DNA of 40,010 bases from Acidothermaceae bacterium. GTDB taxonomy: Bacteria > Actinomycetota > Actinomycetes > Acidothermales > Acidothermaceae. Of this stretch, positions 7,914-15,432 are shown piece after piece. The notes below the pieces were generated by a model. The model worked only from the letters and a program-made list of their open reading frames with translations. It searched no databases and was not told the origin of the DNA. A program made the position numbers and the translations under genes. Within the stretch, counting starts at the first letter, position 1; each line of letters begins with the position of its first letter. The stretch is from the NCBI GenBank assembly GCA_025934355.1, contig JAICYF010000006.1:1-40010 (forward strand), read 5' to 3'.

Positions 7914-8681
7914 CTACCAGAGTGGAGAACCATTGCTCACGCAGGAGCCAGATTGAGGGCTCCCAAGCCCGACATGGTTATAGCCAAGGTAGATCACTTT
8001 GTATGGCGGACAGACGCCGTATGTATAGCCGAAGTAGGCTTTCGCGCTTAGGGTGGCGTAATAACTCCCGCTACCATGTTTCGTCTCCAGAGCGGGGTAG
8101 TATCCAGTCGGGCCGAGCTGATCGGACGTTCCCGTTGTCTGAGTCAGCTCCGCGACGATGTAGGGGAAATTGTTGCCCGTGTTGGCGGCTTCCGCGAAGG
8201 CGTCGAAACCGGACACCAAACCAGCGGCGCCGCCCACTTTCCAGTCGTAATAGCCGGGTGTTAGCTCTTGGTATTCGAAGATGTTGTTCCAGGCGTACGT
8301 CGGAACGGACACGCCGCAGGCCTCGTGCTGGATGGTCCATTGCCCAGTTGGCGTCTCCGTGGCGGCAAAGACTTCCATCTGCGTTTCGCAGGTGCTTGAG
8401 ACGGTGTCAGTACCAACTTGGACGAAGGTGCCGTCCGCCAAATTAACACCGACCCAAAACCAGACCGGCGAGTTGTCGACCGTCGATTGGGGTAGCGGAT
8501 AGTGGCCGATGTAGGAACCTACGCCAGTAGCGTTGTAGTCGGTGGTATCGGTGCTTATAGCACCGACTTGCGCATACCCTTGCGGTCCCGCTGAGGCGGA
8601 TCCGGACGCGGCGAATAGGCCGCCCACGACGAGCGCAACGACGAGCAGCGATCGGCGGGCTGACAGAGGAGACTTATGCAC
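7914..8681 (-). CDS. Secreted protein, possibly beta-sandwich (G1-peptidase-like?)
   Basis: A 255-residue protein with a Sec signal (RRSLLVVALVVGGLFAASG, cleavage likely after ASA near residue 31). The mature region is rich in Tyr, Thr and Gly: SPVWFWVGVNLADGTFVQVG, then a Cys pair, NNIFEYQELTPGYYDWKVGG, a repeat-like ending with two Cys (GVCPPYK and GSCVSNG). The WVGV...VQVGTD pattern recalls secreted glutamic-peptidase/lectin-like jelly rolls of actinobacteria, but I cannot point to the catalytic Gln/Glu pair, so function stays open. It is first gene of a two-gene operon with the lipoprotein. Lower GC in places and location between recombinase remnants suggest transfer. Confidence 0.7.
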   Translation of the reverse strand: MHKSPLSARRSLLVVALVVGGLFAASGSASAGPQGYAQVGAISTDTTDYNATGVGSYIGHYPLPQSTVDNSPVWFWVGVNLADGTFVQVGTDTVSSTCETQMEVFAATETPTGQWTIQHEACGVSVPTYAWNNIFEYQELTPGYYDWKVGGAAGLVSGFDAFAEAANTGNNFPYIVAELTQTTGTSDQLGPTGYYPALETKHGSGSYYATLSAKAYFGYTYGVCPPYKVIYLGYNHVGLGSPQSGSCVSNGSPLW

Positions 8682-8899
8682 AACCTGCCCCTTCCCATCC
8701 CGGGTGCTCCGTCACCATAGGAGTGTCCCAATCTGGAGTCAATACCTCACCTTTTGTCGGACTTCAGCGGGCGGGTCGTGAGTGCACCGCCGGCGAGCGT
8801 CTATCGCGCGCACCCGGCTCGCGAGGGACCTCATCGAGGCTCGTTTCGGCGATCCACGTCATGTCGAACTCCCGGCCCGCCAACTCCCGTGCCTGCCAG
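8682..8899. other. Island spacer without intact gene
   Basis: It holds the promoter of the secreted-protein gene at its left end. From GTG 8782 a 42-codon plus-strand frame ends in TAA at 8905-8907 and encodes TRLARDLIEARFGDPRHVE followed by LPARQLPCLPVK. It looks like the tail of a lost gene, not an intact one. Confidence 0.35.
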
Positions 8900-9032
8900 T
8901 TAAATAACGGGACCCGAACCTCAAGGTTGCGCGCCACCGACGGGGCACGAGCCCTCGCATGAACGCCGAAGACCCACAGCGGACGGTTCAACGCATCATC
9001 CACGGCGACGAACTCAACCCGCGCGACCGTGC
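8900..9032 (+). pseudogene. Second fragment of the same integrase
   Basis: Bases 8920-9032 match 6541-6653 of the first copy with about 12 differences in 113 bp (near 90 % identity) and still encode MNAEDPQRTVQRIIHGDELN followed by PRDRA. Just before, 8900-8912 (TTAAATAACGGGA) matches 6299-6311, the bases immediately beside the dif-like site, with one mismatch. Copy 2 therefore looks like copy 1 with about 225 internal bases deleted and everything after residue ~112 lost. It ends one base before the stop codon of the VOC gene. Confidence 0.75.
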
Positions 9033-9033
9033 G

Positions 9034-9432
9034 TCACGCCTGCGCGATGCGGACCAGGTTGCCCGACGGGTCGCGAAACGCGCAGTCGCGTGCTCCCCAC
9101 GGTTGCGACGTCGGCTCCTGCAGGACTTCGGCACCGGACGCGCGAACCTTCTCGAAGGTGGTGTCGAGGTCGTCGGTTTTGAAGATTGCGGCTTGGATCG
9201 AGCCTTGGGTCACGAGTGACAGCAGGGCGTCGCCCTCCGCCTTCGAACGGCCGCCGTGCGGCTGGAACAGCACGATGCCGAGGTCTTGGCCTGGGGCGCC
9301 CACGGTGACCCAGCGGAAACCTTCGTTCGAAACGTCCATGCGGACTTCGAGTCCCAGCGCGTCACGGTAGAAACCGAGCGCGGCCTCGGGGTCGTGCACC
9401 GGGATGAACATGGCGGAAACAGTGAGTGTCAT
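9034..9432 (-). CDS. VOC-family (glyoxalase-like) protein
   Basis: A 132-residue member of the vicinal oxygen chelate fold, two beta-alpha-beta-beta-beta modules: module 1 with FIPVHDPEAALGFYRDALG, module 2 with FKTDDLDTTFEKVRASGAEV and the closing FRDPSGNLVRI. Such stand-alone proteins may be dioxygenases, isomerases or antibiotic-binding proteins. Start is ATG 9432; the upstream frame to 9483 is antisense to nothing recognisable. It follows the AraC-type regulator by 47 bp on the same strand, a widespread AraC-VOC pairing. The recombinase fragment abuts its stop codon. Confidence 0.85.
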   Translation of the reverse strand: MTLTVSAMFIPVHDPEAALGFYRDALGLEVRMDVSNEGFRWVTVGAPGQDLGIVLFQPHGGRSKAEGDALLSLVTQGSIQAAIFKTDDLDTTFEKVRASGAEVLQEPTSQPWGARDCAFRDPSGNLVRIAQA

Positions 9433-9479
9433 GCGACGACCGTATTGGCCCGCGGCTGGGCGCGCTTCTTCGATCCTGC

Positions 9480-9905
9480 TCAAACCGTGACGGGCGTCCG
9501 CTGGGGTCGAGTCGTGATCATCGCCCAGCAGGACGGAACGTCTTCGAGGTCGCTGTGGTCACGCCCTCGGTATTGCGACGGCGTCTCCCCCACGACCTCC
9601 GTGAATCGCGAGCTAAACGACCCGAGCGACGTGCAACCCACCGCGAAGCACGCGTCGGTGACCGACATCCCCTGCCGCAGCAACGCTTTGGCGCGTTCGA
9701 TGCGCCGGGTCATCAAGTACGTGTAAGGCGTTTCTCCGTACGCAGCACGGAATTTCCGAGAGAAATGCGCCGACGACATGAGCGCCGTGCGAGCCATCGC
9801 AGGGACGTCGAGCGGCTGCGCGTACTCGCGGTCGATGAGGTCGCGCGCCCGCCGCAGATGCGCCAGATCTCGAAGGTGCTGCTCAAGCGCCGGATCGCTG
9901 CTCAC
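9480..9905 (-). CDS. AraC-family transcriptional regulator (DNA-binding domain only)
   Basis: A 141-residue protein made almost only of the two AraC helix-turn-helices: DVPAMARTALMSSAHFSRKF with FRAAYGETPYTYL, and SVTDACFAVGCTSLGSFSSR with FTEVVGETPSQYR. There is no separate ligand domain, so control may be by level or by an unrecognised short N-terminus. The chosen GTG 9905 overlaps the upstream glycosylase stop as GTGA, indicating translational coupling; the open frame further upstream (to 10472) is a shadow of that gene. It probably regulates the downstream VOC gene. Confidence 0.85.
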   Translation of the reverse strand: MSSDPALEQHLRDLAHLRRARDLIDREYAQPLDVPAMARTALMSSAHFSRKFRAAYGETPYTYLMTRRIERAKALLRQGMSVTDACFAVGCTSLGSFSSRFTEVVGETPSQYRGRDHSDLEDVPSCWAMITTRPQRTPVTV

Positions 9906-10762
9906 GTTCGAGATCGTGCCACGTCTTGCGTCGATTCGCGTGATCCGGTCGAACCCGGCGGTTGGCAGGAGGGGCACCAAAACAGATTGCGCGCCGCGAA
10001 CACCTTCGTCGCGACCGGCGTGCCGCACACGTGACACTGCTGCCCGGCGCGCCGGTACACATACACCTCGCCACCGTGCCGGTCGCGTCGTGGCGCTCTT
10101 CCGGTGACCGCGGGGTCGTGCTCCGATCGCACGGTGTCGATGCGGCCAACCCGGACGCCGGCCCGCATCAGCGCGCGCAGGTCTTTCCACATCGCCTGCC
10201 ACACCGGCTCCGGCAACTCGCGGCCCGGCAGCATCGGGTCGACGGCGTGCCGGAACAGCACCTCGGCGCGAAAGATGTTGCCGACGCCAGCCACCACGCC
10301 TTGATCCATCAGCAAACCGGCAAGCGGTGCCCGGCTGGCGTGAATGCGTTGCCACGCCCGCGCGCCATTCGCCCTGCGTTGCAGCGGGTCTGGCCCGAGT
10401 CGGGCGATGACGTCGGCCCGCTCCCCCGAGTCGATCAAGTCGCACTTCGCCGCGCCCCGCAGGTCGGCCCACGCGCGCGGGCCGACAAGCCGCAGCCGCA
10501 CTTGCCCCACGGGCGGCAACGTCGGTGGGACGTCGATCGTCAGGCGACCGTAGATGCCAAGGTGGATGTGCACCAGCCGGTCGCGGCCGAAATCGACGAA
10601 CAGGTGCTTGCCATAGGCTTCCGCGCCGACGCAGGTCGAGCCGTCGAGCTGCTTCGCTGCCTCCGCAAACCGGCCCTGCGGGCTCGACACCTCGACCACG
10701 TCACCAGCGAAGCTACCGTTCACGGCAGCGGCTAGCCGGTGCGTGACATGGCCCTCAGGCAT
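9902..10762 (-). CDS. nei: Fpg/Nei-family DNA glycosylase/AP lyase
   Basis: A 286-residue base-excision repair enzyme removing oxidised bases. Catalytic Pro2-Glu3 follow the initiator Met (MPEGH), as in the endonuclease VIII branch. The catalytic Lys is probably in AYGKHLFVDF. The helix-two-turn-helix has GVVAGVGNIFRAEVLF, and the C-terminal zinc finger has CHVCGTP...NLFWCPSC. PEGHVTHRLA is typical of the actinobacterial Nei group. It heads an operon with the AraC and VOC genes. The ~15 residues after the zinc finger are an unstructured tail. Confidence 0.9.
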   Translation of the reverse strand: MPEGHVTHRLAAAVNGSFAGDVVEVSSPQGRFAEAAKQLDGSTCVGAEAYGKHLFVDFGRDRLVHIHLGIYGRLTIDVPPTLPPVGQVRLRLVGPRAWADLRGAAKCDLIDSGERADVIARLGPDPLQRRANGARAWQRIHASRAPLAGLLMDQGVVAGVGNIFRAEVLFRHAVDPMLPGRELPEPVWQAMWKDLRALMRAGVRVGRIDTVRSEHDPAVTGRAPRRDRHGGEVYVYRRAGQQCHVCGTPVATKVFAARNLFWCPSCQPPGSTGSRESTQDVARSRT

Positions 10763-10792
10763 GCTCGGCAGTCTGCCATCCGCATTCGACGG

Positions 10793-11341
10793 TCAGAATT
10801 TCACGTCGGCCGTTTCGACGGTGCTGGCGGCCCGGCCAGGCGCGTCCTGGAAACCCCAGTACAAGTTCGTGTGCGCGATGACCTGCTCGGGTGGCGGCGC
10901 CCCGTACGCGGTCAGGTCTTCGGTGGTGTGCGCGTCGCTCACCAACGTGGTGTCGTACCCGCGAGTGAAGGCGCCGTGCAAAGTCGATCGCACGCAAGCG
11001 TCGGTTTGCGCGCCCGCGATGATCAGCCGGCCCACTCCCCTAGCGGCGAGCACACTTTCGAGATTGGTGTCTTCGAAAGAATCGCCGTAACGCTTCTGCA
11101 CGACGGGCTCCGACGCCCCGAACTCCAGTTCGGGAACGTACTCCCACGTCTCGCTGCCGGTCGGCAACTCGTCGCTGTTGTGCTGCACCCAAACGACGTC
11201 GACGCCTTCGGCGCGCGCTTTGTCGACCAGCGATCTGACGCGAGCGATCACGTCGTCCCTGTTGTAGGCGTTGTTGACCACCCCGTTTTGGACGTCGATA
11301 ACGATCAGCGCCGTGTTCGGTCGGTTCTTCAGCGTGGTCAT
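10793..11341 (-). CDS. Cysteine hydrolase, isochorismatase family
   Basis: A 182-residue cytoplasmic hydrolase. The catalytic triad of the family is visible: Asp16 in LIVIDVQNG, Lys83 in VVQKRYGDSF and Cys116 in AGAQTDACVRST. Members cleave nicotinamide, N-carbamoyl compounds or isochorismate; specificity cannot be told here. A region ahead of the Lys reads WEYVPELEFGASEPV, common in the uncharacterised 'cysteine hydrolase' branch. Start ATG 11341. It is a single gene; 30 bp separate it from the glycosylase operon, which may be co-transcribed from it. Confidence 0.88.
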   Translation of the reverse strand: MTTLKNRPNTALIVIDVQNGVVNNAYNRDDVIARVRSLVDKARAEGVDVVWVQHNSDELPTGSETWEYVPELEFGASEPVVQKRYGDSFEDTNLESVLAARGVGRLIIAGAQTDACVRSTLHGAFTRGYDTTLVSDAHTTEDLTAYGAPPPEQVIAHTNLYWGFQDAPGRAASTVETADVKF

Positions 11342-11479
11342 CAGGCAGCTCCAAACGTCTCGGATGAACCGTTGCCCACCATGCTAGAAAGCCGCACCGA
11401 CACTAACGTGAGCGAATCGATGGACAGTCGCGCCGGGATATCCGCGCCCCGACACGCGGCGGCTGACGCGCGTTGTCCG

Positions 11480-11647
11480 TCAGCGGATCGCCCGGTTGCG
11501 GCGTCCGCCGCGGAGGGCGCCGCCGAGAAGCGTCAACGCGAAGAGAACGCAGGCCACGACGAAGAGCACGAACAGTCCCTTGACCACGAACCCGATGATG
11601 CCGAGGGCCACCCAAACCAAGATTAGAAAAAGGATGAAGGCGAGCAC
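11480..11647 (-). CDS. Small hydrophobic membrane protein (55 aa)
   Basis: GTG 11647 to TGA 11482-11480 encodes 55 residues: two near-continuous hydrophobic helices (LAFILFLILVWVALGIIGFV, then LFVLFVVACVLFALTLLGG) and a basic tail (RGGRRNRAIR) that predicts an inside C-terminus. A strong ribosome site (GAGGAGAGG) lies 5 bases upstream. It starts 12 bp after the PRC-barrel stop, so it is the third gene of the ATPase operon. Small membrane peptides of this type are frequent in actinobacteria beside stress proteins; function unknown. Confidence 0.75.
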   Translation of the reverse strand: MLAFILFLILVWVALGIIGFVVKGLFVLFVVACVLFALTLLGGALRGGRRNRAIR

Positions 11648-11659
11648 TTACCTCTCCTC

Positions 11660-12016
11660 TCAACGGCGGGCGAGCCGGCGCTCGCCAGTTGGACCAGGGC
11701 TGTAGTCGATGCCGTAGTGGCTGAAGACCTCTGGCTCGGCATCGGCCAACAACTCGCCGTCGGTGTCGATAGCGGGCGCGCTTTTTGCTTGCTTTCGGTC
11801 GACAGTCACCTTCACGTGGTCCGGCGCTACCGTTGCGCCGTCGAGCGGAACGAAAATCAAGCGCGCTCGGCCCAATCCCCCAGTCTTGACGGTTGCAAAC
11901 GCGGGCTCGTCGGTGCGGGTGTCGACGTAGATCGCCTCGAGCGTCCCGATCTTGCCGCCGTCGCTGCCGATGACGCGATGCCCGCGCCAGTCGCGAAGGT
12001 TCTCAGCTGGAAACAT
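11660..12016 (-). CDS. PRC-barrel domain protein
   Basis: A 118-residue protein whose first ~80 residues are a PRC beta-barrel: LRDWRGHRVIGSDGGKIGTL, AIYVDTRTDEPAFATVKTG, and a basic RLIFVPLDGATVAPDHVKV stretch. The rest is an acidic tail (ADAEPEVFSHYG). PRC barrels act in RNA processing and as stress-linked envelope or photosynthetic assembly factors; in actinobacteria stand-alone copies usually sit with stress genes. Start ATG 12016 has GGAGAGG upstream and overlaps the ATPase stop by 14 bases, so the two are translationally linked. Confidence 0.85.
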   Translation of the reverse strand: MFPAENLRDWRGHRVIGSDGGKIGTLEAIYVDTRTDEPAFATVKTGGLGRARLIFVPLDGATVAPDHVKVTVDRKQAKSAPAIDTDGELLADAEPEVFSHYGIDYSPGPTGERRLARR

Positions 12017-14627
12017 CGCGCCTCTCCGTCGATTCTGGTGACGTCGATCTACCCCGGAGTAAATGCGGCATGCCCGGCCGCGCCCGGGATGTCTTCGTCC
12101 GCCGTAAAGCCGTTGGTCGAAACCGATCCTGACGGTCTCGGCGACTCGTGACGACCGCGTCGACGCGGACGGCGAGCCATCCCACGACGCCGAGCGCCGC
12201 CGCGATAGTGGTTTCCGTCCACGTCAACGGCTCGGTGTCGAGAAGTTCGCGCAGCGGCGCGGCGTAGAGACCCGCTAGCACGAGCGCGAACGAGGTCGTC
12301 GCGGCGTAGAGCAGGAATGGGTTCGATCGAAGGTTCGAACCGGCGCGCAGCCCGACGGCTATTCCCAATTGGGTGGCTGTGAGGGTCACGAAGAGCATGC
12401 TTTGCCACGGCCGTTCCGAGGCATGTCCCCACGCCGCCACCCCGAGCGCGACCGCTGTGATCACCGCAGCGAGTCGCAGGACCCGCGCCCAAAGACCGTC
12501 GCCGAGCACACTTTCTCGCGGCGGCCGGGGTGGGCGGCTCATCGAGCCGGGCTCGGCTGGCTCAGCGCCGAGGGCGACGCCCGTCAGCCCGTGGGTCAAC
12601 AAGTTGACCCACAAGATCTGCGCCGCGCGAAGCGGCAGCGCGAATCCGAGGAACGGGCCAAGCAGCATGACGAGGATCTCGCTCGCGCCGCCTGCCAGGC
12701 CGAACGTTAAGAACCGTCGGACGTTCGCGTAGATGCGACGTCCTTCTTCGACGGCTGACACGACCGTGGCGACTTCGTCGTCCGCAAGCACCAGGTCGGC
12801 CGCCTGTCGAGCGACCTCCGTTCCGCGATGTCCCATCGCGACTCCGATGTCAGCCCGGCGCAGCGCCGGTCCGTCGTTCACGCCGTCGCCGACCATGGCG
12901 ACAATCGCGCCGCCCGTGCGCCACGCCTCCACGATCTGGACCTTCTGCTCGGGCGCAATGCGGGCGAAGACGCTGCTGGTGGTGGCGTCGAAACCGGCCT
13001 CCAACTGTCGACCGGTGATCGCTACGTCCTTGCCGCTCGCGATGCCGACCCGACGGGCTATCGCAAGTGCGGTCTCCGCGTGGTCTCCCGTGATCAGAAC
13101 GGGTCGGATGCCGGCCCGTTGACACGCACGCAACGTCTGCGCGGCGTTCTCCTTCGGAGGATCGGCGATGGCGATCAGTCCCAACAGCGCGACCTGCCGC
13201 TCGGCGTCGTCCAACTCCAACGGCACGTGGTCACGGTGGGCGACCGCCACGGCCAACACTCGGTAGCCCTCGGTCGCGAGCGTTGCGGCCTGTGCGTGCG
13301 CGCGCACGGCGAAGCCGTCGCTGTCCGGGTCAGTGGCGCAGCACCGAAGGACCGCTTCCGGTGCCCCTTTCATGCACGTCAAGAAGCCGTTGCCTGCGCG
13401 ATGAATCGTCGTCATCCGGCTTCGGCTGCTGTCGAACGGGATTTCAGCCACGCGTGGCCAGCGACGGCGCACGCCTGCGACGTCAACACCGACCGACGAC
13501 GCGGCGAGCAGCAAGGCGATCTCCGTCGGATCGCCGAGGTGCGCGTCGTCCGTCAACTGGGCGTCATTGCACAGCGCCGCGAACGTCAGCAGATCGGCGA
13601 CGGCGCAGTCGAGGCCTCCCCCGTCGGGACGCTCGCTGAGTGTGTGTGCGCCGTCGCGGGTGTAAACGACTTCGGCGCGCATCTGGCCGGTCGTCAGTGT
13701 TCCCGTCTTGTCAGTGGCGAGCACGGTCACTGAACCGAGCGTCTCGACGGCCGGCAGCCGTCGGACGATGGCGTGCCTGCGTGCCATCTGCCGCGCGCCC
13801 AAAGCGAGGCTCAAGGTGATGACGGCTGGAAGCGACTCCGGGACCGCGGCGACGACCAGGCTGATCGACGTGATGACCATTTGCTCCGCGGGTTGGCCGC
13901 GGAGCAGGCCGAGTAACAGCACCACGCCACAGAGTGCAACCGCGACGCCGGCGAGGACCCGGCCGAGTTGGGCCAGCCGTCGCTGCAACGGTGTCGGCTG
14001 TGAACGGCTGTCAAGTAGCGCGGCGATGCGTCCTAACGCGCTATGCCGCCCGGTTGCGGTGACGACGGCGACCGCGCGACCTTTGACCACCACGGTGCCC
14101 GCGGAGATCGCGAAGTCGTGCGAGGGATCGGCCGACTTTCCGACCGGCACGGACTCACCCGTCAAGGCAGCTTCATCGATGAGAAGGGCATGCGCCTCAA
14201 GCAGTTCTGCGTCGGCGGGCACGATGTCGCCCTCGGACAGCACGAGAAGCTCGCCTGGCACCAGCTCGTACGCCGGTATTTGCGATTCGCCGCCGTCGCG
14301 ACGCACTCGAGCCAATGGCGCCGCGAGTGCTGACAACGCCTCGATGGCCCGCTGAGCGCGCAACTCTTGCCACACTCCAACGCTGGAGTTGACGACGACC
14401 ACGAGGCCCATGACGGCGGCGTCGGTGAAGTCGCCTGTCGCAGACGTCAGCACGGCGGCTGCGAGCAGCACCAGGATGAGCGGGTCGCGCAGCTGAACGG
14501 CGATGCTCGAGGGCACGGAGCGGCGTCTCGGCTGGCCGACGGTGTTTGGGCCGAACTCCTGCAGCCGCCGGGTCGCCTCTTCTGAGGTAAGCCCGTCGGC
14601 GCTGTCGATCAGCGCGCGCTGGGTCAC
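12003..14627 (-). CDS. P-type cation-transporting ATPase (P2 type, likely Ca2+ or Na+/K+)
   Basis: An 874-residue ion pump. Order of elements: N-terminal cation-ATPase domain (LTSEEATRRLQEFGPNTV), actuator loop with ALTGESVPVGK, TM4 motif VPESLP (classical Ca2+ pumps have PEGLP), phosphorylated Asp306 in DKTGTLTTGQM, nucleotide-binding region with CMKGAPEAVL, and hinge VGDGVNDGPALRRADIGVAMG, then a six-helix C-terminal half. Metal-binding CPC motifs are absent, which excludes a heavy-metal P1B pump. Ion specificity is not certain. Start is GTG 14627, without a clear ribosome site. Last gene pair downstream is the PRC-barrel protein and the 55-residue protein. Confidence 0.9.
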   Translation of the reverse strand: MTQRALIDSADGLTSEEATRRLQEFGPNTVGQPRRRSVPSSIAVQLRDPLILVLLAAAVLTSATGDFTDAAVMGLVVVVNSSVGVWQELRAQRAIEALSALAAPLARVRRDGGESQIPAYELVPGELLVLSEGDIVPADAELLEAHALLIDEAALTGESVPVGKSADPSHDFAISAGTVVVKGRAVAVVTATGRHSALGRIAALLDSRSQPTPLQRRLAQLGRVLAGVAVALCGVVLLLGLLRGQPAEQMVITSISLVVAAVPESLPAVITLSLALGARQMARRHAIVRRLPAVETLGSVTVLATDKTGTLTTGQMRAEVVYTRDGAHTLSERPDGGGLDCAVADLLTFAALCNDAQLTDDAHLGDPTEIALLLAASSVGVDVAGVRRRWPRVAEIPFDSSRSRMTTIHRAGNGFLTCMKGAPEAVLRCCATDPDSDGFAVRAHAQAATLATEGYRVLAVAVAHRDHVPLELDDAERQVALLGLIAIADPPKENAAQTLRACQRAGIRPVLITGDHAETALAIARRVGIASGKDVAITGRQLEAGFDATTSSVFARIAPEQKVQIVEAWRTGGAIVAMVGDGVNDGPALRRADIGVAMGHRGTEVARQAADLVLADDEVATVVSAVEEGRRIYANVRRFLTFGLAGGASEILVMLLGPFLGFALPLRAAQILWVNLLTHGLTGVALGAEPAEPGSMSRPPRPPRESVLGDGLWARVLRLAAVITAVALGVAAWGHASERPWQSMLFVTLTATQLGIAVGLRAGSNLRSNPFLLYAATTSFALVLAGLYAAPLRELLDTEPLTWTETTIAAALGVVGWLAVRVDAVVTSRRDRQDRFRPTALRRTKTSRARPGMPHLLRGRSTSPESTERRDVSS

Positions 14628-14721
14628 GGCTTGCGTCCGCTGGTGCCCATGTCGTCATCGTCCGTGTCGGTCGAAGCGACGGGCAGGGCACAACGGCCTG
14701 TTTCGCCTCCCGGATCGCCGA

Positions 14722-15345
14722 CTACTGCGAGAGCGACACCCAAGACCCGAGCGAGTTCAGGCCGTAGACGCCGATGAAGCACGCCAGCACCAGTACCGTG
14801 GCTGCCGTCCAGCGGCGTTTGCCGATTCCGACAACCGCTTCCGTCGCGGCGGGCCGCGGCAACCAATCGCGGGGTCCGATCTTCACGACGTCCAGCAGGT
14901 GCCCCAGCACGTGCACGCTCATGGCCGCAAACCAGATCACGAAACTCGCTTTATGCAGGAAGAGCATCGAGTCGCGCACGCTTCCCCTGGTTGACCCGAG
15001 CGCGACGCCTGACGCGAGCAGCGCGACGGTGGTCAGGACGACGACCGGGCCTAGCACGCGCAGGATCAACGACGGCGGGCCTTTGCGGCGGTACGTCCCG
15101 CTGCCGGTGTAGTAACGCGCGAACCGGTAGCCGGTGGTGCCGATCTTGAGCACGGTCGGCGGGATCAACGCGAACCCGAGGAAGATGTGCGCCTTGAGCA
15201 GACCATGGATGGACAGCAAGGTCGCTCCCTCCGCCGCGAGCATGACCAGGAGCAACCCGGCGGTCGACGAGGTCAGCCGCGCGTTTCCCTCGACGCCGTC
15301 GGCCGTTTGATCCCTCTGGGCGGCGGCCGAAGTCTGGTTACTCAC
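14722..15345 (-). CDS. Integral membrane protein, possible b-type cytochrome
   Basis: A 207-residue protein with four to five helices. Histidines sit at matched depths: in SIHGLLKAH, in FLHKASF and in SVHVLGHLLDV; pairs like these ligate b hemes in cytochrome b561/DUF4405-type proteins. A basic cytoplasmic loop (KIGTTGYRFARYY, RRKGPP) follows helix 2. I infer a transmembrane electron carrier, but no sequence proves heme. GTG 15345 is chosen because the ORF upstream (to 15429) lies over the regulator's operator. It is divergent from the two-component system and the adjacent inverted repeat suggests control by it. Confidence 0.6.
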   Translation of the reverse strand: MSNQTSAAAQRDQTADGVEGNARLTSSTAGLLLVMLAAEGATLLSIHGLLKAHIFLGFALIPPTVLKIGTTGYRFARYYTGSGTYRRKGPPSLILRVLGPVVVLTTVALLASGVALGSTRGSVRDSMLFLHKASFVIWFAAMSVHVLGHLLDVVKIGPRDWLPRPAATEAVVGIGKRRWTAATVLVLACFIGVYGLNSLGSWVSLSQ

Positions 15346-15367
15346 ATCGCGCGATTCTAGGGAGCGA

Positions 15368-15412
15368 CCCTTACGGCTGGCTGAAGCGTGAGTCGTCAGC
15401 CGTCCGTAAGGT
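15368..15412. promoter_or_regulatory. Inverted repeat between membrane protein and response regulator
   Basis: Left arm CCCTTACGGCTGGCTGA (15368-15384) and right arm TCAGCCGTCCGTAAGGT (15396-15412) pair at 15 of 17 positions, with an 11-bp spacer. It lies 23 bp before the membrane-protein start and 21 bp before the response-regulator ATG. I infer an autoregulatory operator for the OmpR-type regulator; a transcription terminator is unlikely because both genes begin here. Confidence 0.55.
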
Positions 15413-15432
15413 CGTTGGCGGACAATCATGGG

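Noticed and set aside
9906-10472. Long N-terminus for the AraC-type regulator
   Set aside because: It is the nei gene read in another frame; the GTGA overlap fixes the start.
12373-13733. Several plus-strand frames of 110-300 codons
   Set aside because: Antisense to the P-type ATPase, which shows all catalytic motifs.
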